From a bacterium (GTDB taxonomy: Bacteria; SZUA-79; Acidulodesulfobacterales; Acidulodesulfobacteraceae), in the NCBI GenBank assembly GCA_021850985.1, contig JAJZJX010000001.1:121389-185388 (forward strand): DNA of 64,000 bases, written 5' to 3'. The notes under the pieces were generated by a model. The model did no database searches. It was not told the DNA's origin and worked only from the letters and a program-made list of their open reading frames with translations. Both the position numbers and the translations under genes were made by a program. The stretch's first letter is position 1. Every line of letters begins with the position of its first letter. This document shows positions 24,754 through 34,609 of this stretch, piece by piece.

Positions 24754-24963
24754 ATGAAAAATAATAAAAAAAATACAAAAGATATTAATCTTGACGAAGA
24801 CTGGGAAGATTTTATAAAAGAAGAAGGGTTGATAGATTATAATAAAATACCGGTGCAAAAAGCAGAAATAAAAGGATGGGTTCAAATAGCCTTCTGGTTT
24901 CTTAGAATTTATATACTTATAATGATCGTAATGGTAATTATAGGGTTTTCGAGGATTAATTAA
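24754..24963 (+). CDS. Small single-TM hypothetical protein downstream of Nramp
   Basis: ORF 69 aa, acidic N-terminus, one hydrophobic helix. Confidence 0.6.
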   Translation: MKNNKKNTKDINLDEDWEDFIKEEGLIDYNKIPVQKAEIKGWVQIAFWFLRIYILIMIVMVIIGFSRIN

Positions 24964-24968
24964 TAGTG

Positions 24969-24997
24969 ACGGGGACAGAATTAAATTCTGTCCCCGT
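24969..24997. repeat. Perfect palindrome ACGGGGACAGAATT-a-AATTCTGTCCCCGT
   Basis: 14-bp perfect arms; 11 nt before ATG at 25009; identical to 36373-36401. Confidence 0.95.
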
Positions 24998-25008
24998 ATC
25001 AAATTATT

Positions 25009-27075
25009 ATGGAAATAAAATATTCCGTGTGTCCTCACGACTGTCCTGATACATGCGCTTTAAAGGTCGAAGTCGAGGACGGTAAAATCGTTAAAGTCGC
25101 AGGCGATCCGTCGCATACTGTAACAAAAGGAGTTATCTGCGAAAAAGTAAGGGCTTATCCGGAACGAATTTACGGAAATAGGATATTACAGCCGATGCGC
25201 AGAGCTGGGAAAAAGGGCGGCGGCAAATTTGAGATAATAAGTTGGAACGATGCCGTTGATGAAATTGCTAAACATTGGAAAGAGCTTATTTCTAAATACG
25301 GTTCGGAAAGCATTTTGCCTTATTCATACGGCGGGACGGAAGGTATAATAAACAAAGCAAGTATGGATAGACGCCTTTTTAATAAAATAGGCGCTGCGGC
25401 TCTCGACCGCACTATCTGTTCGGCGGCCGGAAGTTTAGGCTATCAGCTTGCTTACGGAGAGTCCAAAGGGGTAAATCCTTTAGACTCGGTTAACGCAAAG
25501 CTGATAATATTCTGGGGAATAAACGCTTTAGAAACAAATATGCATCAGGCTCTTTTAGCCGAGGCGGCACGGAAAAACGGCGCTAAAATAATTGCCATAG
25601 ACGTTCACCGGAATAAAACGGCAAAGTGGGCGGACGATTTTTATATGATTCTCCCGGGTTCCGACGGCGCGCTTGCTCTTGGCATTGCGCATATTATATT
25701 AAGAGATGACTTAGAAGATAAAGTTTTTTTAGAAAAATATTCTTTCGGATTTGACGAATTTTGCAAAAAAGCCGAGGAATATCCTCCCGATAAAGTTGCC
25801 GGCATTACAGGCCTTTCAAAAGAGCGCATAGAGTATTTAGCAAAACTTTACGCAGAAACTAAACCGTCGTTTTTAAGAATAGGAAACGGACTTCAGCATC
25901 ATAAAAACGGAGGTATTAATACTTGGCTTATTTCATTGCTTCCCGCTTTAACCGGCGTATGGCAGGATAAAGGCGGAGGCGCGTTAAAATCTAATTCAGG
26001 ATATTTTCCTTTAAACGAACAGGCTTTAAAAAGACCGGATTTATTAAAAAAAACTGTAAGAACGGTAAATATGGTTCAGCTTGGAAAAGCTTTGTGCGAA
26101 CTTAAAAATCCTCCTATTATGTCGCTCTATGTTTACAACAGCAATCCCGCAGTCGTAGCTCCCAATCAAAACCTAGTGATTAAAGGGCTTGCAAGGGAAG
26201 ACCTTTTTACCGTCGTTCACGAACAGACTGTGACCGATACGGCAAAATGGGCGGATATTATACTTCCTGCAACGACAAGTTTTGAACATTCAGATCTTTA
26301 CGTAAGCTACTGGCATACTTTTATTCAGTGGGCAGACCCCGTTATACCGCCTTTGGGAGAGGCAAAGCCTAATATAGAAGTATTTAAACTTATTGCCGAT
26401 GCTTTAGGTTTTAACGACGAATGTTTTTTAGAAACGGAAGAAAATATAGCTTATCAAGCCATTGACCTTCCATATTGGAAAGAAAAAGGGATAACTTTTG
26501 AAAAGTTAAAAAAAGAAAGGTTTATTAAGATAGAAACGGAAGACTACCCTTTTAAATTTGATAAACTTAATACTTCCTCAGGTAAAATAGATTTTAAAAG
26601 CAAAAAAGCCGCGGCTTGCGGAATTTCGGAAGTGCCGCAATATAATCCTATTAATTACTATTATGATATACAAAAAAGTGTATTTAATAAGGGCAATACT
26701 GCATCAAATCCTAATTACCCCTTAACATTCGTAAGTCCGCCCAATCACTTTTTTTTAAATTCGTCTTTTGCCGGCGTATCTTCTTTAAAAGAAAAGGCTG
26801 TCGAGCCTTTTTTGGAAATTAATCCTCATGACGCCGAAGTCAGGGGAATTAAAGACGGAGATTTAGTCAAGGTCGAAAACGAGCGGGGCGGTTTATCCAT
26901 TAAAGCCAAAGTTTTAAATTCCGTTCTGCCGGGTGTCGTCGTTTCCGCAGGTTTGTGGTGGAAAGACGATTACGTAAACGGTTCCGGAGTAAACGCTTTG
27001 ACTCCCGACGATTTATCGGATATCGGCGGCGGCGCTACTTTTTTTTCCTCGCAGGTCGAAGTTAAAAAAATTTAA
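25009..27075 (+). CDS. Molybdopterin-dependent oxidoreductase (DMSO reductase superfamily)
   Basis: ORF 688 aa; CPHDCPDTCALKVEV, GVICEKVRAYPERIY, C-terminal molydopterin dinucleotide-binding region. Confidence 0.88.
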   Translation: MEIKYSVCPHDCPDTCALKVEVEDGKIVKVAGDPSHTVTKGVICEKVRAYPERIYGNRILQPMRRAGKKGGGKFEIISWNDAVDEIAKHWKELISKYGSESILPYSYGGTEGIINKASMDRRLFNKIGAAALDRTICSAAGSLGYQLAYGESKGVNPLDSVNAKLIIFWGINALETNMHQALLAEAARKNGAKIIAIDVHRNKTAKWADDFYMILPGSDGALALGIAHIILRDDLEDKVFLEKYSFGFDEFCKKAEEYPPDKVAGITGLSKERIEYLAKLYAETKPSFLRIGNGLQHHKNGGINTWLISLLPALTGVWQDKGGGALKSNSGYFPLNEQALKRPDLLKKTVRTVNMVQLGKALCELKNPPIMSLYVYNSNPAVVAPNQNLVIKGLAREDLFTVVHEQTVTDTAKWADIILPATTSFEHSDLYVSYWHTFIQWADPVIPPLGEAKPNIEVFKLIADALGFNDECFLETEENIAYQAIDLPYWKEKGITFEKLKKERFIKIETEDYPFKFDKLNTSSGKIDFKSKKAAACGISEVPQYNPINYYYDIQKSVFNKGNTASNPNYPLTFVSPPNHFFLNSSFAGVSSLKEKAVEPFLEINPHDAEVRGIKDGDLVKVENERGGLSIKAKVLNSVLPGVVVSAGLWWKDDYVNGSGVNALTPDDLSDIGGGATFFSSQVEVKKI

Positions 27076-27166
27076 AAATTTTCCTTGCTATTTTTTAAGC
27101 ATTTGCTATAATTAAAAAGTTTTGACTTTAAATTATACAATACGGAGGATTAAGTTTTGATATTAA

Positions 27167-29086
27167 ATGGATAACCTTAAACATAAAGGGATATTCAGAT
27201 ATTTTTTTAATTGTCTGACTATTTTATCCGCCGTGTTTTTTACGGTTTTAAGCATATACTGTTTTAAAAGCGAATTTACCATTCAATCCTCTTTTATAAA
27301 TTTTTCTTTCAAATTTGACGCTCTTTCCCTATTTTTCGTAATATTCATATCTTCTCTTTCCCTGTTTATTTCTATTTTTTCGATAAAATACGGGGATAAA
27401 TACGACGATAAACCTTCCCTTTTTATCTATTCTTTTTTATTTATAATATCTATGCTTATTCTCGTTATAAGCAACGATATGCTGACTTTTTTGATTTTTT
27501 GGGAATTGATGTCCATTTTTTCTTTTCTGTTAGTTATTTACGAAGGAAGCGAAGAATCAAGGAAAGCGGGTTTTTTATACTTTTTAATGACGCACATAGG
27601 CACTATTCTAATAACCGCCGCTTTTATAATGCTTTATTTAAAAACATCTTCTTTTTCCTTCGATTACTATAAAGGTGCGGCTGGAATTATAATACTGGCG
27701 GCGGCAATAACGGGATTTTCTATTAAAGCGGGAATTATGCCGTTTCATACATGGCTGCCTTACGCTCATCCGGTTGCGCCCGCCAATATTTCGGCAGTTA
27801 TGTCGGGCGTAATGGTAAATATGGCTATCTACGGTATTTTAAAATTTTTATTCGTTTTCAGTTCGGGGTCGAACTCGTTTCTCGGGATTATACTTCTCGT
27901 CATAGGGGCTTTATCGGCTCTTATGGGAATAATGTATGCCATGGCGCAGAAAGATATTAAAAAACTGCTTGCGTTTTCCACCATTGAAAATATGGGAATA
28001 ATTTTTATGGGAATAGGCGTATCGTACTGGGCGCGCATAGAAAATTTTAAATCGCTTGAATATCTTGCAATGCTTGCCGTGCTTTTGCATATAATAAATC
28101 ACGGTTTAAGCAAAAGTTCGCTTTTTATGGGTTCAGGTCTAATAGACAAATATACGCATACGAGAAATATGGAAAAACTAGGCGGTCTTTCAAAAAAAAT
28201 GGGACAGTTGTCGGTGCTGTTTCTTATAGGCGTAATGTCTATTTCGGCTATGCCACCTTTAAACGGGTTTTTAAGCGAGTGGTATTTGTATATTTCTTTA
28301 ATAGGTTCGGTTTTTACCGGAAACTTGTATATGGTTTATTTTTCGATAATAGCCATAGCTCTTCTGTCTCTTGCGGGAGCCGCAGCAGGCGCGGCTTTTA
28401 CAAAATTATTCGGAATAACTTTTCTTGGAAAACCTAGGACGTCTAATGCCGAAAATGCAAAAAAATCTCACATTATCGAAAGAATAGGAATTGCGCTGCC
28501 CGTTCTTTTGTGTATTTATATCGGCGTTTATCCGTATCAGATAATTTCGGGTTTAAATTCCGTTATTTTTTATTTGACCGGAGGAACGGTAAACCCAAAT
28601 CCGTTTTCGGCAGTCGGCGCAGTAAAAATTCATTCGTTTTCTTTATACGCTCCGGCTATAATAGCCGCTATGTTTTCCGTTTTATTATTAATAATTTTTT
28701 TCTATTTTAAGATATTTGCTTCGGATAAAAAAAGAGTGTTCGAAACATGGGCATGCGGACTTGACGAAAAAAATCCTAAAGCACAGTATTCCGGCAGCGG
28801 ATTTTCCTCAAGTATAATGAAAGTCTTTTCCTCTTTTTATTCGTCTGTTTCGGAAATCGACTTTGAAAGGGACGTAAAAAAATATTTCAGGTCTAAATCG
28901 GTTTATACGGAAGAAGTTAACGATATCGTGGAAAAATATATATATATTCCTGCGGGCAAATTATATTTTAAAATTTCCGATTTTTTTAACAGAGCCGCTA
29001 ATTCGGCAAATATAAACGTTTCGCTCGGATATTTATTTTTAACTTTAATCGTATGCTTTATTATTTATATATTTATAATAAGATAA
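27167..29086 (+). CDS. hyfB: Hydrogenase-4 component B / NuoL-like proton-pumping subunit
   Basis: ORF 639 aa; PFHTWLPYAHPVAPANISAVMSGVM. Confidence 0.85.
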   Translation: MDNLKHKGIFRYFFNCLTILSAVFFTVLSIYCFKSEFTIQSSFINFSFKFDALSLFFVIFISSLSLFISIFSIKYGDKYDDKPSLFIYSFLFIISMLILVISNDMLTFLIFWELMSIFSFLLVIYEGSEESRKAGFLYFLMTHIGTILITAAFIMLYLKTSSFSFDYYKGAAGIIILAAAITGFSIKAGIMPFHTWLPYAHPVAPANISAVMSGVMVNMAIYGILKFLFVFSSGSNSFLGIILLVIGALSALMGIMYAMAQKDIKKLLAFSTIENMGIIFMGIGVSYWARIENFKSLEYLAMLAVLLHIINHGLSKSSLFMGSGLIDKYTHTRNMEKLGGLSKKMGQLSVLFLIGVMSISAMPPLNGFLSEWYLYISLIGSVFTGNLYMVYFSIIAIALLSLAGAAAGAAFTKLFGITFLGKPRTSNAENAKKSHIIERIGIALPVLLCIYIGVYPYQIISGLNSVIFYLTGGTVNPNPFSAVGAVKIHSFSLYAPAIIAAMFSVLLLIIFFYFKIFASDKKRVFETWACGLDEKNPKAQYSGSGFSSSIMKVFSSFYSSVSEIDFERDVKKYFRSKSVYTEEVNDIVEKYIYIPAGKLYFKISDFFNRAANSANINVSLGYLFLTLIVCFIIYIFIIR

Positions 29087-29098
29087 AAACAAAAAATT

Positions 29099-30073
29099 AT
29101 GAATTTTAACGGACAGCATTTAATAATAGGCGCAGTTCAATTTTTTATAATTGTTCTGCTTGCGCCTTTTTTTGCAGGTTTTATTCATAAATTAAAGCAG
29201 CGCGCAAGAGGGCAGAAGGGAATAAATATATTTCAATTTTATATAAATTTTAATAAATTATTAAAAAAAGAGATAGTTTTATCCAAAGATGCGACGTTTA
29301 TATCTAATGTAGCCCCTTATATAGTCTTTGTAACGTATTTAATTATACTATTAATGCTGCCGGCATTTTACAGATATTCTCTGCTCGGCATGTCTTCGGA
29401 CGTAATTTTAATCGCTTACTCTCTTGCCCTTGCGACTTTTTTTATGACTCTTTACGCTATGGATCAGGGCAGCGCTTTCGGCGGTCTCGGCGCCGCCAGG
29501 GAATGGTTTTTAACTGTCCTTTCGGAGCCTTCTTTAATATTCATTTTTATATCGCTTGCTATCTATACAAAACAGGGCAGAATTACCGATATTTTTTATG
29601 TTATCCAGAAAGGAGCCGAAAACGCTTTTTTGACGGGAAGCGGTTCAAGCGCAGTATCCGTCGCCATACCTTTTTTGCTTTTTATTTCGCTTTTTATAGT
29701 AAGCATATCGGAAAATGCAAGGATTCCCATAGACAATCCTGAAACGCACCTTGAACTTACTATGTTTCATGAAGCAAATATATTAGAGGCAAGCGGAAAG
29801 CATCTCGGACTTTTTGAATATGGAAGTTATTTGAAAATTACTGTATTTTTAACGGTAATGTCCCTTATCCTGTTTCCGTATATGGCGGTAAATTTATATC
29901 AAATACCTTTAGCTTTTATGGTTTATTTTTTAAAGATGATAATCTTATGCGCTCTAATTGCCGGCGTCGAAATAGTTAACCCTAAAATGCGAGTTTTCAG
30001 GGTGCCGAACATTCTTTCGGTCTCGTTCATACTGTCTTTGATAGCGATGATATTGTCTATTAGGAGATTTTAA
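29099..30073 (+). CDS. hyfC: Hydrogenase-4 component C / NuoH-like subunit
   Basis: ORF 324 aa; ARIPIDNPETHLELTMFHEANILEASG. Confidence 0.87.
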   Translation: MNFNGQHLIIGAVQFFIIVLLAPFFAGFIHKLKQRARGQKGINIFQFYINFNKLLKKEIVLSKDATFISNVAPYIVFVTYLIILLMLPAFYRYSLLGMSSDVILIAYSLALATFFMTLYAMDQGSAFGGLGAAREWFLTVLSEPSLIFIFISLAIYTKQGRITDIFYVIQKGAENAFLTGSGSSAVSVAIPFLLFISLFIVSISENARIPIDNPETHLELTMFHEANILEASGKHLGLFEYGSYLKITVFLTVMSLILFPYMAVNLYQIPLAFMVYFLKMIILCALIAGVEIVNPKMRVFRVPNILSVSFILSLIAMILSIRRF

Positions 30074-30075
30074 AA

Positions 30076-30693
30076 ATGATAATGGAAAAAATAGCCGAAC
30101 TTTTTATAATTTTAATACTTGTTTCGGTCGTGCTAAACGTAAGTTCGCCTTTTATAAAATTTGCCATAAAGCTTTACTCTTTTCAGTCCCTTATGCTGGC
30201 ATTTTATATTTTAATGGGCGCAGTTCATTTTAATTCTGTAAATTTATACGGTTCTTTTGTCATTACTATAATTTTTAAGGTTATTTTAATTCCCTATTTT
30301 TTATTCAAAACGCTTAAAAAAGTTAAAATGGATAAAGAAATAGATATGTATATAGGCATACCCGAAGCTCTCGTTTTTGCGGGTTCTTTAACGTTGCTTT
30401 CCAATTTGATAGCCCAAAAAATCGTTAAAACAGGCATTACTTTCGGTTCTTTCGTGTTTACGATATCTCTTGCTACGTTTTTAATAGGGGCGATGCTTAT
30501 GATAACAAGAAAAACCTTGTTTTCGCAGATTATAGGATTTTTAACTATAGATAACGCAATTTTTTTGGCGGCAAACAGCATTACTCACGGAATGCCTCTT
30601 TTAGTAGAACTGGGCGTTCTTTTCGATCTTTTCGTCAGCATACTTATATTGTCGCTTCTGATATTAAACTTAAGGAGAAACGTTGCATCATAA
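30076..30693 (+). CDS. hyfE: Hydrogenase-4 component E / NuoK-like subunit
   Basis: ORF 205 aa; hydrophobic, FLTIDNAIFLAANSITHGMPLLVELGVLFDL. Confidence 0.82.
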   Translation: MIMEKIAELFIILILVSVVLNVSSPFIKFAIKLYSFQSLMLAFYILMGAVHFNSVNLYGSFVITIIFKVILIPYFLFKTLKKVKMDKEIDMYIGIPEALVFAGSLTLLSNLIAQKIVKTGITFGSFVFTISLATFLIGAMLMITRKTLFSQIIGFLTIDNAIFLAANSITHGMPLLVELGVLFDLFVSILILSLLILNLRRNVAS

Positions 30694-32212
30694 ACTTTTA
30701 GACTTAATATTAATACTTCCGGCGGCGGCTTTGATATTTTCAATTTTTACCGACGTGCTATGGATGTCTTATCTTCAGTTGGCGGTGTCCGTTCTTGTTT
30801 TTTTAACGGTCGGCGCAGTAGCCCTTTCTTTTAATTCTATATCCGTTTTTCTCGGGGGTTTTTTCTTCTTGGATTATATTAATTTAGTGATACTTATAAC
30901 AGTTTCGACGCTCGAACTTTTCGTGGCATTTTATTCTTTCGGATACGTCAGGAGCGAAATAGCCGGCGGCGTATCGAAAAGAAAATTTAAATTTTATTAT
31001 TTCTGGAAAAATTTATTTATTTTCAGCATGATGGTTTCGATACTGTCTAATAATCTAGGCATTTACTGGACGGGACTGGAAGCAACGACGCTTGCGACTG
31101 CTTTATTAGTTTCTTTTAACAGGACTAAAGAATCTTTCGAAGCTACATGGAAATACGTCATAATGTGTTCGGTAGGCATTGCCATAGGGCTTTTTGCTAT
31201 AGTTATATTATATTTTACCACTTTTCAGGTTTACGGCGAAAGCATGCGTTCTTTATCTTTTATAAATATTATGCAGGCAGGCGCAAAATTAGACAAAAAT
31301 TTTCTTATGCTGTCTTTTATTCTTGCGCTTGTCGGATTTGGGACGAAAGTAGGATTTGCTCCTATGCACAACTGGCTTCCAGATGCGCATTCGCAGGGTC
31401 CAAGCCCCGTCAGCGCATTATTGTCTGGTGTTTTGCTTAATACCGCACTTTTGGGTATTTTGAGATTTTATCAGATAAACAGCGCCGCCGGCATATATTA
31501 TCCGCGGTATTTTCTAATCGGTTTCGGTTTTTTAACTATTATGGTATCGGCTTTTTCGATAATAAAGCAGACAGACTACAAGCGGCTTTTCGCATTCTCT
31601 TCCATGGAAAATATGGGCATTATAGCGCTTGGTTTCGGCATAGGCGGAATTGCGGTTATAGGAAGCCTGCTTCAGATTTTTTTTCACGCTTTGAATAAAG
31701 GGCTGCTTTTTTTATCTTCGGGAAACGTTCTTGCGGCTACCCATGAAAGAAGAATAGATAAGATAAGAAATTTATCCAAAAATTTTCCGATTACGGGTAT
31801 AGTTCTCCTTTTCGGGGCAATGGGAATCAGCGGTATGCCGCCGTTTGCTATGTTTCTTGGAGAAATATATATTATGACGGGCGTTTTTAGAACCGATATA
31901 TGGCTGGGATTTTTAGTTTTTATCCTTCTTATTTTAGTTTTTGTAGGACTTTTCGGAAAAGTTCTTAAAATGTACGTCGGAAAGGAAAATGAAGACAGAG
32001 AAGAAGAAGGCGAAGAAAGCGAATTTAAAAGCGGCGTTACAGGCGGGGCGCATAAAGCGGTTAACGAGGCTGCGCTTCATACTTTCATTGTCTATGTTCC
32101 GTTAATAATTCTTTTGTTTTCATCGTTTCTTTTATTTTATATTCCGTATCCTTTTTTACATATAGTGAAATCTGCGGCGGCAGAATTTGGAGGAAAGTTG
32201 ATTTTTAAATGA
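30683..32212 (+). CDS. hyfF: Hydrogenase-4 component F / NuoM/N-like subunit
   Basis: ORF 509 aa; GFAPMHNWLPDAHSQGPSPVSALLSGVLLN. Confidence 0.87.
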   Translation: MHHKLLDLILILPAAALIFSIFTDVLWMSYLQLAVSVLVFLTVGAVALSFNSISVFLGGFFFLDYINLVILITVSTLELFVAFYSFGYVRSEIAGGVSKRKFKFYYFWKNLFIFSMMVSILSNNLGIYWTGLEATTLATALLVSFNRTKESFEATWKYVIMCSVGIAIGLFAIVILYFTTFQVYGESMRSLSFINIMQAGAKLDKNFLMLSFILALVGFGTKVGFAPMHNWLPDAHSQGPSPVSALLSGVLLNTALLGILRFYQINSAAGIYYPRYFLIGFGFLTIMVSAFSIIKQTDYKRLFAFSSMENMGIIALGFGIGGIAVIGSLLQIFFHALNKGLLFLSSGNVLAATHERRIDKIRNLSKNFPITGIVLLFGAMGISGMPPFAMFLGEIYIMTGVFRTDIWLGFLVFILLILVFVGLFGKVLKMYVGKENEDREEEGEESEFKSGVTGGAHKAVNEAALHTFIVYVPLIILLFSSFLLFYIPYPFLHIVKSAAAEFGGKLIFK

Positions 32213-33726
32213 ATAAGATTATGTTTAATAAACACTATACAGAAATAGAATCGGACTATTTTGCGAATTCGGCGGAAATTCTTAAAGCTTCGGGAAAATA
32301 CCTGCTCGGCATCGTTGCGGCTGACGAAAGAAGCATAAATTCTAAATTCAGCATTAGATATTTTTTCGGAGGAACGGATGGCGGCGGCATAGAGGAATAT
32401 TGCGTAAAAACCGATGAAAGTTTTCGCTCTATTTCTAAAATATGTCCTTCGGCAAAAATGTACGAGCGCGAAATATACGATTTATTCGGACTTTTACCGG
32501 AAGGTCACCCGGACTTAAGGCCTTTAATGCTTTATCCCGAAAACTGGGATTCCTCCGTTCATCCTTTGAGAAAAGATTATAACGGTGTAATTCACGAAAT
32601 GAAAAAATACGGCGGGTATAAATTTAAAGAAGTTTTGGGGGAAGGCATTTTTAACGTATTAGTGGGACCTGTCCATGCGGGAATAATCGAACCAGGGCAT
32701 TTCAGGTTTTCTTTAGCGGGAGAGCCGGTTTTACAGCTTGAAATAAGGCATTTTTGGAAACACAGGGGCATTGAAAAACTCTGCGAAGGCAAAGATTTTA
32801 ACGAAGCGTTAGGTATTATTTCAAAGATTTCGGGAGATAACAGCGTCAATATATCAATAAGCTATCTTGAAGCCGCAGAAAGTATCTTAAATATCGAAAT
32901 AACCGAAAGAGCTAAATATATAAGGGTAATTCTTGCTGAACTTGAAAGAATTTGGAACTATGTGCGTGACGTTGCGTGGATTTTTATGGATATAGGATTT
33001 GCCTTGCCGGCGCAGAATCTGTTTGCGCTTCAGGAAGAGTTGATGAGACTCAATAAAAATTTAAGCGGCCACAGATTTTTGTTTAATTCTTTGACTTTGG
33101 GCGGCGTTAATTTCGATATGGATTCACGGAAATTAAAAGAAATAGAAGATATGGTAAATAAGGTCGAAAATATTATAAAAGATTCGGAAGAATTTATCTT
33201 AAGTTCTTCTTCGGTTTTAGACAGGCTTGAGTTTACCGGAAAAATTAACAAGAAAACTGCGGAAGAGCTTTCTCTTTGCGGCATAAGCGCAAGAGCGTCG
33301 GAACTAAAGCGCGATACCAGAGCGGAATTTCCTTATCTTATATACGGCAGGTTAAATTTAAAGCCGGTTATTCTTGACGGCGGCGATGTTTTTGCAAGAA
33401 CGGCGCTAAGAATTAAAGAAATTTATCTTTCTAAAAAAATAATTTCCGATTTATCGTCTAACATGCCCGAAGGAAATATTGCCGTTTCATGCGAAAGTAA
33501 GCCCGAAGCTTTCGGCTATGCCGTAGGCAATTCGGAAACTTCGAGAGGCAACGCTTTTTTCTATATAATGGCGGACGACAAGGGGAAGATTTTCAGGCTT
33601 AAATATATCGATCCGTCGTTCAGAATTTGGCCTTCAATTCAGTACGGGGTGCTGGGGAATATAATTGCAGATTTTCCTTTAATAAACAAAAGCCTTAATC
33701 TTTCATATGCAGGGAACGATATGTGA
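32209..33726 (+). CDS. hyfG: Hyf/Ehr-type large subunit (fused NuoC-NuoD-like), lacking NiFe-ligand cysteines
   Basis: ORF 505 aa; LRPLMLYPENW, EPGHFRFSLAGEPVLQLEIRHFWKHRGIE; SKISGDNS and DPSFRIWPS where CxxC motifs would be. Confidence 0.85.
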   Translation: MNKIMFNKHYTEIESDYFANSAEILKASGKYLLGIVAADERSINSKFSIRYFFGGTDGGGIEEYCVKTDESFRSISKICPSAKMYEREIYDLFGLLPEGHPDLRPLMLYPENWDSSVHPLRKDYNGVIHEMKKYGGYKFKEVLGEGIFNVLVGPVHAGIIEPGHFRFSLAGEPVLQLEIRHFWKHRGIEKLCEGKDFNEALGIISKISGDNSVNISISYLEAAESILNIEITERAKYIRVILAELERIWNYVRDVAWIFMDIGFALPAQNLFALQEELMRLNKNLSGHRFLFNSLTLGGVNFDMDSRKLKEIEDMVNKVENIIKDSEEFILSSSSVLDRLEFTGKINKKTAEELSLCGISARASELKRDTRAEFPYLIYGRLNLKPVILDGGDVFARTALRIKEIYLSKKIISDLSSNMPEGNIAVSCESKPEAFGYAVGNSETSRGNAFFYIMADDKGKIFRLKYIDPSFRIWPSIQYGVLGNIIADFPLINKSLNLSYAGNDM

Positions 33727-33753
33727 TTTATGGCAGTTAACAGTGTTATTGAT

Positions 33754-33780
33754 GTCATTGCGAGCGAAGCGAAGCAATCT
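33754..33780. repeat. GTCATTGCGAGCGAAGCGAAGCAATCT intergenic repeat motif
   Basis: Shares tcattgcgagc with the element at 1498-1591. Confidence 0.7.
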
Positions 33781-33851
33781 TTTGATAGTTTGCAAAATAA
33801 CAGGAAAAGTAGGAAAAGGTATATTAATAAGATAGGCGGTGAGATAATATT

Positions 33852-34388
33852 ATGTTTTTAAAAAAACTGTTATTTAAAAATAAGACACAGGATATAGCTC
33901 CGGAAAGCGGAGAGGGGTCGGTTTTAATTAAAGGGGATGAATTAAAACTTTTGGTTGACAAGGTATTTGGAAGAAGTTTATTCGTCAGGCTCGTGGACAG
34001 CGGCTCCTGCAACGCTTGCGAAACCGAACTGGCTGCTCTTTCTAACCCTTATTACGATTTGGAAAGATTCGGCATAAAGTTTGTCGCATCGCCGAAGCAT
34101 GCCGACATTCTTATGGTAACCGGATGCTTAACCAGAAATATGCTTAATCCGCTTTTAAAGACATACGAGAACATTCCTTCGCCTAAGTTTGTTATTACCG
34201 TAGGCGACTGCGCAGAAACCGGCGGACCTTTTAAAGATTCGTATTCGGTATGCGGACCGGTTTCAAAATATTTAAATGCCGCAGTTCACGTCAAAGGATG
34301 CCCGCCTGAACCCAAAGCGGTAATATCTGCATTTTTAAAATTAATGGATATTCTAAAATCAGGCAAGCAGGAAAAGCTGCCGGATTAA
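33852..34388 (+). CDS. hyfI: Hyf/Ehr-type small subunit (NuoB-like)
   Basis: ORF 178 aa; DSGSCNACETELAAL, VGDCAETGGPF, KGCPPEPKAV. Confidence 0.87.
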   Translation: MFLKKLLFKNKTQDIAPESGEGSVLIKGDELKLLVDKVFGRSLFVRLVDSGSCNACETELAALSNPYYDLERFGIKFVASPKHADILMVTGCLTRNMLNPLLKTYENIPSPKFVITVGDCAETGGPFKDSYSVCGPVSKYLNAAVHVKGCPPEPKAVISAFLKLMDILKSGKQEKLPD

Positions 34389-34476
34389 TTTTCCATAATA
34401 AATAAATTTGTATATTAATTGACTTTACCGTATACGAAAAATAAAATCTGACACCCTTTTCCTTTCCCAATTTGTG

Positions 34477-34505
34477 ACGGTGACAGAATTCAATTTTGTC
34501 ACCGT
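34477..34505. repeat. Palindromic ACGGTGACAGAATTCAATTTTGTCACCGT element
   Basis: 29-nt near-perfect palindrome; preceded by aaaatctgacaccctttt motif. Confidence 0.85.
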
Positions 34506-34522
34506 ATCTAAAAAAGAAACCC

Positions 34523-34554
34523 TTGACATTATACATAAGTATAAGGTGTACAAT
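34523..34554 (+). promoter_or_regulatory. MerR-family-type promoter for merA
   Basis: TTGACA - 20 nt containing ttatac-ataa-gtataa dyad - TACAAT. Confidence 0.75.
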
Positions 34555-34609
34555 ATAAGTATTGAGTATAATTAAACTGCATCTTAACTTTAACTAATGG
34601 AGAAAAAAC

